A stretch of 64,000 nucleotides of DNA. Origin: Craterostigma plantagineum (taxonomy: Eukaryota; Streptophyta; Magnoliopsida; Lamiales; Linderniaceae). Both the position numbers and the translations under genes were made by a program. A model generated the notes under the pieces. That model was not told the origin of the DNA and made no database searches. It was given only the letters and a program-made list of their open reading frames with translations. This document shows positions 21,325 through 33,400 of the stretch, in pieces. Position 1 is the first letter of the stretch. The number at the start of each line of letters is the position of its first letter. The DNA lies in the NCBI GenBank assembly GCA_027422505.1, contig JAPQWV010000413.1, positions 248,001-312,000 of the forward strand, written 5' to 3'.

Positions 21325-24300
21325 ATGGCAATGGCTCTCCGACGCCTCCGTTCTATGTCTATCACCTCATCGCGTCTTTACATGGTTGATTTTGAGCTTT
21401 TATTATTATTTTTCATTCGTTGTGAATGAGATGCTTGCACCCGTGTACGTGCAAACGTATGGATTTATCATTGTCGGCTAATGCTATATTTCTCCAGTTG
21501 GTTGTATGTCCTTTTCTTGTTTTGATTCTTGATTCTCAACACTCCTCGTTGGCAAATCAAGCCGTTACCTACAGGGAGAGCCAGCGAGTTACGGTAGGCA
21601 AATCATACTCTTCTTCTTTTTCGTTAGAACTTCATTTAGATTTATGCATAGGATGAACGGATTGGTGAAATTTTTCTAGTTTGTTTAGATTTTATATTGA
21701 GCATTATCCGAGTCATTTAGATCTGTGTGTATCTTACGTGCTTGACTAAATGTCTCAACGGATATAATGTTAATTAGCTTTCAAAGGTAAGTATGGATTC
21801 ATTGCGGATTTTTCGAAAGCTGTTTTCTATCTTCAAGCCTTGCAAAACCCGTTTGCCGTAAATTTATTTGTTCGAATCGAAAACCATTGTTTCCAAATTC
21901 CATTTCGTAATGGTCGTATTCAGCATTTTGTTTTTTTTTTTTCCCAAGCTGAGCATTTAATACTGCAGTGGACAAAACAATTGAACACTCCATTGGAAGA
22001 GATCGATCCAGAGATCGCCGACATAGCTTGAAAAAGCAAGGCAATGGAAGGTTCTTTCTTAATACATATTTCCTTAAGGGAAAAAATATATGATTTTGTG
22101 TATCTTTATGTCATATATATCTTTATGGTTTAAATCAGGGATTGGAGCTTATACCATCAGAGAACTTCACATCATTGTCAGTCATGCAAGCAGTTGGATC
22201 AGTTATGACTAACAAATACAGTGAAGGATATCCCGGGGCACGATATTATGGGGGCAACGAGTATGCCCTTTTTGGTGTTTTATTGCAAATATATTTTTTC
22301 ATTCATATCTTTTCACGCTATATATTGCCCCTCAGTTTCTGTGGGTGATGAGTTTGTCTGTTGAAGGTACATCGACATGGCAGAGAGGTTATGCCAGAAG
22401 CGTGCTCTAGAGACTTTTCAGTTGGATCCCGAGAAATGGGGAGGTCAGTATTTTTTTTGTCTCGGAAAATGCCGAAGCGTCTGAAAACTTGATCTATTTT
22501 CGGGAGTTGACCTAATAATTCAATCCATTTGAAAGCGATTTTAATCATATAATTATGTATCTTTGCAGTCAATGTGCAGTCCCTGTCTGGCTCGCCTGCT
22601 AATTTTCAGGTTTACACTGCTTTGCTAAAACCTCACGAGAGGATAATGGCTCTTGATCTTCCTCACGGTGGTCATTTGTCACACGGTTATCAGGTGCTTC
22701 TTACGCGGTTACATTTGCTTGACTTCCTTTTTTGTTTTGATTTCTCCTTTTACACTTATAAAATCCATTTTCTGTTGCTCATTTATGGCTTTACTACTGC
22801 AGACCGACACGAAAAAGATTAGTGCTGTATCTATATTTTTCGAGACAATGCCCTATAGATTGGATGAATCCACTGGCTATATTGACTATGATCAGGTCCC
22901 TTTTCTTTTCGTTCGATGAATTTATACTTCCTTAGCCTCGAGATCATTTCTGAGAGTTGTCTTGTCACTACAGCTGGAGAAGAGTGCTGTTCTTTACAGA
23001 CCAAAGCTGATTGTTGCTGGCGCGAGTGCCTATGCTCGCCTTTATGATTATGCAAGGATTCGCAAGGTACGTTTGCTTCGAACCTATTATCCCGAGTGTC
23101 ATGGTTCGCTTTTCTTCATTTCTTTTATTTCCCTTCCCCGAAAAAAGAACAGTAGAAAACATATAACGTCTAAGCCTTGGATGCCCTCTTGGGCAGGTTT
23201 GCGATAAGCAAAAGGCTGTACTCTTGGCTGATATGGCACATATCAGTGGGTTGGTAGCTGCTGGCGTCATCCCATCACCTTTCGACTGTGCAGATATAGT
23301 CACAACCACAACTCACAAATCACTACGGGGCCCACGTGGAGCGATGATCTTCTTTCGCAAGGGAGTGAAAGAGATCAACAAGCAAGGAAATGAAGTAGGC
23401 TCTGCTTCTTTCACCAGCCTATTGATCTCCTCAGTTCTTCTATACTATGTTATTGGAACGCGGCTTTTTTTCTTATGATCTTTCGTTTTAACAGGTTAGG
23501 TACGACTATGAAGACAAAATCAATCAAGCTGTTTTCCCTGGGCTTCAAGGCGGGCCTCACAATCATACGATAACTGCTTTGGCTGTTGCACTAAAGCAGG
23601 TCAGATTGAAATTGCCGTGTAAAGTTCTTTTAGACAGTTTCTTTGCTATACATAACCTTAGCGGACTTTGGTTTACGAATTACTTCGAACAGGCAATGAC
23701 ACCTGAATATAAAGCATACCAAGAGCAAGTTTTGAAGAACTGCTCGAAGTTTGCCGAGGTAACAGTAGCCTCCGTAGATGAATAAAAGCTTATGATATTG
23801 TCGTCCTCTGACAGCTTGTCCCTCTAATTTTTTCTTCACAGTCATAACATGGCTTCAACTCATGTTCTTTTCCAGGCATTGACTAAGAGAGGCTATGACC
23901 TTGTTTCTGGTGGAACTGAGAACCATCTTGTTCTGGTGAACCTTAGAGACAAGGTAACAAAGCCCTGCCTTTGTTCTTCAGATATGAGCTTTCATCTTGT
24001 TATTACATTGAATTGAACACATGAATCTTTTTTATCTTCAGGGCATAGATGGGTCGAGGGTCGAAAAAGTATTGGAAGCTGTTCATATAGCAGCCAATAA
24101 GAACACTGTTCCTGGGGATGTCTCTGCAATGGTCCCTGGAGGAATTCGAATGGGTAGGCCTTAGGTGGTGCTATATTGTCATTTAACATCAGTTTAGCCC
24201 TTATTTTTCATTAATCTTTCTCCAAAAAACTGTAATATAAAGGTACGCCGGCCCTCACATCGAGGGGATTCCTCGAAGAAGATTTCGTGAAGGTTGCAGA

Positions 24301-24605
24301 GTTTTTCGACGCAGCTGTGGAGTTGTCCTTGAAAATAAAATCTGATACAAATGGTTATTAATTTTCCACAGTTTCTTTCCTCTTTCCTTTCCTCTCCGTC
24401 TCTCTTTGACGACTGTAATAATCGAATTGTTTCTTGTGAATGGCTGAATACTCTCTCAGGGACGAAGTTAAAGGACTTTGTGGCGAATATGAAGGCCGAC
24501 GGGCACCAATCTGCGTTGTCGAAGCTTCGCCTTGATGTCGAAGAATACGCTAAACAGTTCCCGACCATTGGGTTCGAGAAAGAAACCATGAAATACAAAG
24601 ACTGA
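21325..24605 (+). CDS. SHM1: Serine hydroxymethyltransferase, mitochondrial type; exon 3 carries a 5-base deletion (probable null)
   Basis: Fifteen exons: 21325-21384, 21498-21593, 21969-22050, 22139-22260, 22367-22443, 22569-22693, 22803-22895, 22974-23066, 23197-23394, 23495-23599, 23693-23758, 23876-23953, 24042-24153, 24243-24353 and 24460-24605. The enzyme makes glycine and 5,10-methylene-THF from serine (reverse in photorespiration). The N-terminal [10 protein letters not shown] fits a mitochondrial presequence. Core motifs are present: [34 protein letters not shown], the PLP lysine in [13 protein letters not shown], and [15 protein letters not shown] at the end. In exon 3 the family reads [16 protein letters not shown], but five bases are missing after the ATA at 22022-22024, giving ADIA-stop (TGA 22028-22030). 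Everything downstream is intact with good splice sites. Restoring five bases would give 522 residues, the usual size. Either a recent pseudogene or a sequence error. Exon 2 limits are the least certain. Confidence 0.88.
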
Positions 24606-25157
24606 GACCTTTTTTTTTTTTTTTTTTGTAAATCTGAAGGTGCAATAACTGAATTGGATCATGATTTCCTTTTCTCTTCTGTTACTGGAAGTTTCTCACA
24701 GCACTTGTTTGCAGTACTGTTTTATCTTACACGTAAGAAACCTTGTTTCGTTGAATGACTGAGAGTTAGCTACCATTACACCTCATGTTATCCTGCTATT
24801 AAAAAAAAGACTCCAAAAACTCCACATGACCACCAGCCCGATAAAAATGAGGACATGAAAATTTCTGAATGACGCATCAATGGATTGATTAATAAAAATA
24901 TATAAAAAACAAGCGAACCTTTTCAACAGTGGATGCCGAGTGATAGAATAGATATAGTTAGTGTTTCTCTCATTGATAACCCACAATATTTCTTGAAAAT
25001 TTGGATCGGCGCTGGAGCCCACATACAATACAAAGTGAAAATATATTCCACTCATTGTCGAGTCATAAGTTTGGTCTCTAAGAAATATCACTACATCATC
25101 CTATTCCTTCCCAGGACAGGACTAGAAGATATTGTTGGAGAAGTCACAGGTAGTAAT

Positions 25158-25210
<53 letters not shown>

Positions 25211-25252
25211 TTATTATGCAATACTAACGATATATATAATATATACATACTA
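24606..25252. other. Convergent 3' ends of SHMT and the PGAM-like gene
   Basis: Contains the SHMT 3' region (T-run at 24610-24628) and the probable 3' untranslated region of the minus-strand gene, with an (ATC)n microsatellite at about 25158-25210. No extra gene recognised. Confidence 0.5.
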
Positions 25253-27222
25253 TTAATCATACTTTTCCTCATTAGCAGCAGCACCATTATCATCACTTGG
25301 AGCATCAGGTCCAGGAGGAATTCCAGGGAAATTAGTAATACTATATGAAGTAACATCATTACTGACCATCATGCTGCAATTTGCAGAAAAGGTAAGAGGA
25401 CGCTAACAACACATGCCAACGGAAAAAACATATATGAATTTATTATCGAGTTATCAAAAGTTTGAAGTGCTTAACCTTTTGTCAACAATGACCATTGATC
25501 GTAGTTCACAGTTGCGAAACCTGAACATAAACGAAAAGTACATATCTCTGTGCATTACTATTCTGCATGATACCAGTTACATGCTGAATGGAGTTAAAGA
25601 TAAAGGTCAGAATTGTTTTACTTACGGTTTGCAAATCTCTGTCTTGATCGATGCATGGCAGTCATCTCCGAATGAGCGGAGAGTATGAGCTAGGAAGCCA
25701 TAGTGAGTCACTACAGCTATTTCCTTCTCCTTTCGTGTCCATAACCTGACAGAAAAAAAATGCAGTTATGGTAAGATTAAAACTTACGAATTCACAATTT
25801 AAGTACATGTAATAACAACCATTTCATGAAGTCGAGGCCCCTCGCACTGATTTCTTCATTCTTCTCTCGAGTTTCAAGCTTCCACAGATTATCAGCATCA
25901 CTTTCGATCTGAACCGAAAATAAAAAAAAATGAAAATCATAGCAGAACATGCAATGGTTATTTTTCGTAGATGTTATGAAGAAAAAAGAAACTGAAAAAG
26001 CTTTGAGTTACTTGCCAGTGAGAAATCAATTGCTGGAAACAAAGGCTTGTACTCGCTTATGCTCCTTCGCTTATCATACCAGTATACACCCTGTGCATGC
26101 AAGCATAATTTATGTAGAAATTAGAGATCAGAAGAACGCATCTATCAATGTTTTGAATGATTTCATTCCTTCACCATTAAAATCTAGGGTGTAACTATAT
26201 GTCTATCTGGAAATATCGTATTTATGAGACACTTCTATATTCTGAGTCAATGCCTATCTACTGCAATGTATTGCACCGGCGTTAGATCTTGATAGAAAGA
26301 AACAAAAAGGGACAGAGAATCTTTGTGCGTATCTAATTGGTACCAAATGTTCGCGACAAAGTTCCATAGCCACAAAGGGAGGGCTATTTAAGCTTGAAAT
26401 CGCTGGGCGATCACCCTCTCCAGCGTTTGCGACCATTAGTGCAGGTGAGTCGATCCCATCGAGATATGATTCTCCCCCAAACACACCAACTGCTGTTTGC
26501 AGAGTCCTGCAATGAAACACAGTTTCTATAATAAATAGTATTACAATTTTGACAATTATCTAAATTGGAATTCTCTCAAGATTTACAAGGAAATAAAATC
26601 TTCAAAGAGCATCTATTTTCCTCATTCTCAATCAAGTTAAGATGATATAGATAGCAAAATTGCCTCATCAAAGGGGAGACAACTATCAGCTCGATCTTAC
26701 TTGAAAGACCCAACGAATGAACATGCTTACGCAGTTTATCGACCTGTAATAACAAGAGAGTAGATATGAATCCTATTTACAAAAAGATACAGTGCAGTGA
26801 TATCAAAATCTTTATCAATAACATGGTACACGTGTAAATATCAATTCATAATTTATCATTTAACAATCTTTTACAATGATATGGCATCCCAACGTTATTA
26901 ATTGCATCTGAAAGTTAAATGTACTTAAAAGAAGGAAATGTGTGACATGTTATATTAAATATTTACTTGCTCCCAACCAAGAGGTGTAAGATGTGCATCA
27001 AAGTATTTCGGTGACTTGCTTGCAAAATGATCTTTCTCCAGAGCCACATTGTGGAATCCTTGAGCATGCCTCACCTGAAATACAATAATAACCTATATTA
27101 CAAAAACATCCTAATTCCATATCTATACGTGAAATTGATAAGTAAATAAGGAAAGCACGTGCCCAGTGTATAGTTTTGCAACGCTGCAGAGGATACATGC
27201 CTTGCCCCTCTGCAGTACTCAT
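25253..27222 (-). CDS. Phosphoglycerate-mutase-like protein (histidine phosphatase family, 286 aa)
   Basis: Nine exons on the minus strand: 27163-27222, 26967-27074, 26664-26743, 26344-26506, 26016-26090, 25820-25908, 25626-25745, 25476-25520 and 25253-25373; 286 codons in one frame. Histidine phosphatase landmarks: VRHAQGFHN (phosphohistidine site), FDAHLTPLGWEQV, a VSPLMRTLQTAVGVF block, RPAISSLNSPPF, ELCRE, DKRRSISEYKPLFP, and the second catalytic His in VVTHYGFL. It matches the plant cytosolic PGAM-like group rather than true glycolytic mutase; its substrate is not known to me. Three of eight introns have GC donors (after exons 1, 3 and 5). Upstream, an acceptor just before the ATG (..TGCTGCAG) suggests a leader intron with a noncoding first exon near 28330-28440. 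Confidence 0.87.
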
Positions 27223-28330
27223 ATCTGCAGCAATAACATGAAACTGCATAAGCATTCTCTGTGGATCCATGAAAACATATGAACATATAATCATACACAA
27301 ATGCATTCAGAGGAAATGTTTTGTGCAAACCTTGAGAAGAGTATAAGAAAGTGAGAGTTAAGAAAAAACTGATTAACACCAGTAAGGTAAGAAAAAAGCT
27401 GATTATGTTCCCAGCTGCAATGCAAAGACGATGTGACTTTTCAAATCATCAAATACACAAACAACAAGGGCAGTAAGGATGATCATATCAGTAAATTCAA
27501 CGACATGGCCACTTCCAACAACTGTCCAAATTTGAGGCTGTTAACTGTTTTCTTGATAGATTTCAAGAACTAAATGAATCGTATGCCGCATGCAAAGATG
27601 GAAGTAAAGCCTTCAAAGAAACTTAGAAGATGATTTACCTTGAATTGTTAACCAAAGAAACTTGAAAGACAAGACATTCCCTGGAATTGATAATCCACAT
27701 CAATAGATTATCCCACATCATCTATTACGGGATCTTCCAGTTGATTTGTGACGAATATTCTGAGTTTATATAGATGCCCATATTAATTCAACAACTACCT
27801 AACGGATTATTAAAAAATAACGGTCACTTTCTTCTTTATTAACAATCAAATCTGTTGGTTCTCATCTTGTAGAAATTCTTCACCACATTTCTTTCAAGAA
27901 TCCGGTACTATATATTCTCGTTAATGCTCCGGAAAGTGAGATATCACAGCAAACTGTAACAGTCATCACATACTATTCTATCATACGAAAAGCCCATGCT
28001 TGCACCTGCTAACAAATCTTCTTCTTCCGAAATTGAAATCAGAATATCACAGTATAAGGCCGAAACTAAATGCCCGTCAACATCAGAGTAACATTACGTA
28101 TCACTACTATGCCTCATAGAATCATCCAGTTCATTAGTGCAGATAAAAGGACATTTACATACAGCAATGACACGCACACGAGCAACACATACAAAACGTG
28201 CAGAATGTAATACAGCATTAAAATTCAAAAGAAAGAAGAACGGAGACCCGCGATCAAAAGAAAGCAAAATAGAACCGTAAGAGATGCAGCGAAGGCTGAA
28301 GCATTCAACAATTGGCGGCAAAAAAAGAGC
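27223..28330 (-). other. Probable 5' leader intron of the PGAM-like gene
   Basis: No coding sequence recognised. An acceptor lies two bases before the start codon, and a candidate donor GTAAATCG sits at the minus-strand end of the CT-rich block near 28330. Most of this stretch is therefore best read as a 5'-UTR intron plus leader. Confidence 0.45.
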
Positions 28331-28647
28331 GATTTACCCGCGGTTGAAGAGGACACGGAGATAATATCCGAGGAGGACGGTGATCGGTCGAAATGGGAGC
28401 TGGCGTTCCTCCGACGGATTGTCCGGCTTAAACCGATCAGTAGATTATCGTCCTATTGTTATTGAAGCTGAGCGGTGCAAGTAATAACAATGGCGATGAC
28501 AAATTGTTGACGAAACTCATACAACCGTCTGCCGATTCGCAGACGTATTTGAAAAATTCTGCTAATCAGAGCAGACGTCGTTTTAGTTTAGTCATTCTTC
28601 TTCAGCTTAGCTTAGCGATGATCCTCTCACTGATGATTACAGATTAG

Positions 28648-29192
28648 TAGGGGTGTGCGTTATTCGGTTAACCGAATCGAATAATTGAAAAACCGAAAAT
28701 TCGGTACAAAATCGAACCGAACCGAAAATTTCGGTTCGGTATTCGGTTATTAAAAAAAAAATTTCGGTAATTCGGTTCGGTATAGGTTTTCGATTTTCGG
28801 TAATTCGGTATACCGAATTACCGAATTTTTAAAATTAAAATATATTAAATTTTATTATAATAAAAATATAACTATATTTTATTAAATTATATATTAAAAA
28901 ACGAATATATTTAAATTAATATATATAATTTAATATTACTTTTTTTTATAAAAACAAAAATATATTAAAAAATATATATTAATTTAAATATAATTAAAAT
29001 TCTTTTTTTTTATTATTGAAAATTCGGTTAATTCGGTAAAAACCGAATTAACCGAAAAAAATTCGGTAATAACCGAATACCGAACCGAGAAATTCGGTTC
29101 GGTATTCGGTTTCGGAAATGGGGGAACCGAAATTTCGGTTAACCGAAATTTCGGTTCGGTTCGGTTCGGTTTGTACCGAACGAACACCCCTA
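28648..29192. mobile_element. hAT-type MITE with TTCGGTTCGG arrays (second copy)
   Basis: Ends TAGGGGTGTGCG and (inverted) TAGGGGTGTTCG, with a perfect 8-bp flank duplication CAGATTAG (28640-28647 and 29193-29200). The 545-bp body has dense AACCGAA/TTCGGTT strings for about 150 bases from each end and an AT-rich middle. It sits about 200 bp upstream of the proposed first exon of the PGAM-like gene. Confidence 0.88.
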
Positions 29193-29378
29193 CAGATTAG
29201 TTCCACTTTTCATAAGGAAGAAACATATAAAATACTAAAAACTTTTTATTTCAACATTTTCATCCTAAACGGAATTATTGTTATTCCAATTAAAAATATT
29301 TTATGTTCATAACAAAACCATATCCTTGTTCGATATTGAACGAGTACGTATATAGCTGCTATATTTGTGTGATTCACC

Positions 29379-29907
29379 CAGTGTTTTAAATAGCGTAGTG
29401 TAGCGCGTTTCGTAGCGCGAAATAGCGTAATTTTGCAGAAAAACGCGTTAAAGCGTAAAAAATATAGCGTTTTGTCCTGAATAGCGCGTATATTTTGAGA
29501 AATAGCGTAAATAGCGTGCCAAATTGCGCATATAGCGTGCCAAATTGCGCATATAGCGTGCTACAATATTTTATGTTATTTTTTTATTTTTTGTTGTGGG
29601 CTTATATAAACTTTAAAATATATTATTCATATATATATATATTGATTTTTTATTTTAATCAATTAATTGTACATTATGTTTTATTTCATTAAATTTTGAG
29701 AAAATATTGATTATTTAGTCTCATAACTACAATAACGACATAAAAAATAACCGAACGTAGCATATTTATATTTATTATATATTATATATAATTTATTACA
29801 TTATATATAGATTACCGAAATACTCACGCAATGCGCTACGCTATTTACGCTACGCGCTATTGGCAATAAAACGCGACACACTACGCTATGCGCTTTTTAA
29901 AACAATG
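29379..29907. mobile_element. hAT-type MITE with TAGCG arrays
   Basis: Left end CAGTGTTTTAAATAGCG, right end the inverse of CATTGTTTTAAAAAGCG, flanked by a perfect 8-bp duplication GATTCACC (29371-29378 and 29908-29915). Both ends carry many copies of TAGCG / GCGCTA in inverted arrangement. No coding capacity. Confidence 0.85.
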
Positions 29908-29915
29908 GATTCACC

Positions 29916-30425
29916 TTATTAGCATAGGTTTGCAGCCCATCCACTAACTTCTTAAGTAATCAATTTGGAATATATACATACATTTCTTTTTCTCGGGAAA
30001 CAGCTGCAAGCAAGGTCGTCGGGAAAATTGGTCCTCACGAATATATCGCAAATCCAAAAAGAGAGACGATATAAGCAAATGCTAAAACCTTCACACAAGG
30101 AAGAAAAATGGCCTAGACTAGAGCTTTAACACACACACACACACACACAGAGTATAATGTACCACATATATATGAGATTGAAGAACAAACTAACTAAACA
30201 AAAGTGAAGACGGAAACAAATAGAACAACCATTCGAAGCCTTCCTCTTCTCTTGTAGTCATAATCTAACTCAAAGACATCTTCGGTAATATAATTAGTCG
30301 AAGCAGATCATAGAGCTCATGCTCTTCTTTTGAATCCCATCGATCACTGAGTATGTATATGTTTTGAGTTGACTGACCACTTACAGAAGTAGCAGGTTCT
30401 GAACCGCGCATATGTTAAATGCTGG
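29916..30425. other. 3' region of the symplekin gene
   Basis: A (CA)n microsatellite at about 30129-30149 lies in the probable 3' untranslated region of the minus-strand gene. No other gene seen. Confidence 0.45.
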
Positions 30426-33400
30426 CTAATGTTCTTGCTGCGTAGGAGTGTCTGATACAAGGCCTAGAAGGGCTAGCGTTTGCCTGAAAATTCTCGAAAA
30501 AGGTTTGCACATTAGAGCAATAGGAAACTGTATTATCTTAACGGATGGCGTGGGGAAAAAAAGATCATAGATGTTCTGTTGCGATGGCTTATACGGCCCT
30601 ATATAAATGTTCTGTTGTCATACTATGCAAAGATCTCTTTACCTCAGTCAAGGTCTACCTTAAACATGATATGGAGAACAAAATATGTGATAAATCAATC
30701 CCCTGAATTGTAGGTAGATGAAGAAGGTGCATGCAATGCACTAGTCAGATAAGGTTTACTTACTGAGGTACAGAGGTCGTCATGCTCGACTGCTTCACAA
30801 AACTAGTCAACGGTCCGCGGAGATTTGGATATTTATTCAGAGCACTTTCGAGTTGAGCTGCTGGCAACTGCAACAAGTGTTTAAAGAAGGGATAAAAGTA
30901 TCTGTCTGCATTTGCACCAATTATAACAAGTGAGGAATACTTGAGCTTATGTTGATCTTTATATTTGGCATAACGCCTCTCAATATTTCATAATAAAGAG
31001 TTAAGTTCTAAGGACCATATATTATTAATTTAATAAACAAATTACATGCTGAAAAAAATTACGTCTACTAAGCAAAAACAAAGAAATATTATCAATTCAT
31101 TTATCCCATAACAGTAAGTGAGACAAAACAGATACCAGTAACAAAACACGGAAGGAATGTGGCTGTGTCTGAGATATGCATTTTAGAACTCCAACCCATA
31201 GTTTAGGCATTCTCCATATCTGTAAGGGAAAAAAAAGCAACAAAAACTGAGTTTTGGACAAAGTTTAGTAAAAAAACCTGCTTTTCATGTTGTTGTGTAC
31301 CTGTCTGTGCACGAGTTTGGACAGAATTTCCATCACGAAATCGACCTGAAAAATGGATGAAATGACATAAAAGTTAACAGCTGTGACCATGTCACTAATG
31401 CATTCAATAACTGTATTCCATAAGCGATTGAAAGACATTAACACGAAAATTGTGAAGATGCTAATTTCAGCAACTGGGCATTTCATAAGAACTTAAAAGT
31501 AAGATCTAGAGATGGCAAAGACATATATACCAGGTTTGGATATGCATCGATTGCTTGGATTACGGTTCGCATGAAGAGCAGCGGAAGTGGAGTGCGATCG
31601 ACCTAGAAAGAAAAAATTAGTGAAGTTAGCACAAACATAACAGAACGTTCTCTACCAACAATAAGTACATCCATCCCCACCATTTGGTCCAAAGATTTGG
31701 CAAGAACTTGCTGAGTAAACACCGTCCGTTGCTCGAAACATGCGGAGCAAACATCTGTGATCTGTCAAGAGATTAACATTGCGTTATGATACAAAATTTC
31801 GAAAGCAAAAGCAAACTGATGTCACTCATTGGAGACAGTTTCATCCAGTAGTACATGTCATGAAGCAAAAGAACAATGTGCTTTTACGCTAACAGAAAGT
31901 TGTAACTTAGTGACGCAGAGTACAATATTGCACTCGATCCTTCATGGTAAGCCATCAACAAAACGCAGTTGAAATTTCCACAATTGTAATCCAACTATAT
32001 TATATCAAGATGACCAGAAAATCTGAGAGATCTGGGTGTAACCTTTTTAAGAGGAATACCATCTCTTTCTGGAGAAATGTCATGAATTGCAACTAAAACT
32101 TCAACAGGTGTCATTGCTGGACCTGCATGGGCAGAGCCCTGTAGAAGCAATTAGAGACATAAATACAAAAAGATAGCATGAAACGGCAATCACGATTTTC
32201 TTAAACTCTTATCAATCACTCATCAGATAGCAACATTAAAAAAATTCAGATAGAAATTGCAATTGTAATATTGCAAATGGATATAGCCCAATCAATATTT
32301 TTTGCCACAATAATATATTTAGACTCATGCATACCTGTAGTATATGAGCTAACACAACCTGAAACTGATCCAAGGGAAGGAGGACAAGGCGAGGGAAAAT
32401 CTATAAAACCTAACATTGAAAAAACAGTTCTAAATTCTAGTCGAAAGAAAAATGGAAGAGATATCAATTTTATTACTATTATGTTTAGCTAGACTAGAAT
32501 TGGAAAGAGAAAAGTGAACAAAATTCAAGAAACATTGCCAGCATAATATTTCAGGAACAAACAAATTCGGCATGCACTGAACAAGTGTTATTGGATATTG
32601 CATATTATCAAAATCTATAACAAGTTTCACACTCACTGTGTCCAGGCAAACAATCTCACACTAAATAAGCAGTAATAAGTAGCTACCTCATCTCTTGAAA
32701 TTGCCGATATAATTGGTACGAGAATAGCAGCATCCTGAAAAGGTAAATAGTAAGGACCAAAGTGTTCAAGAATCTCAGCAGAGATGCATAATAGGGTAGC
32801 AGTGATGAACCTTTATTTTGGTGTCATAAAGATGTTTGACGGTCACCACAATTTCTTGAGCAGGTGTTGTCCCCTCACACAGTACATTAATCACCTAACA
32901 TATGAAATTGGTAATTATAGGATGAAGATACACAAGAAAAGCTGCAGAAGAGATGTTTAGGTTATTTGATGAAAGGGTTAACACAAGCAACCTGTATTAA
33001 TAAAGGTTCACTTCCTTCAGGTGGATTGGATATTATATGCAGAAGTTCAGCAGATGATGATGCAAACGTCCTTATAACAAGAGGGATATGACGATGCACA
33101 GCCTACATCACGGAGGAGTAGTCAGAAATTCAAGGAGCTCATCCGCAAGAAAAAACACGAACATGAACCAAACCAATAATAAACTTCATGGAAGGACATA
33201 CATATAGACGAGCTTCAAAGTCCAACAGGTAATGTCAAACAATCTTGGAAAAGCTAGTAAACACAGTGGACATAACTGGATTTTGAAATGAGCATATTAC
33301 AACAAGCATATTCTGATAGGCTCTTGCATGGAATCCATGATCCCAAAACTACAGCAAATATCACTCATAAAGCTATTGACTGCATAACACTTGACCAATT

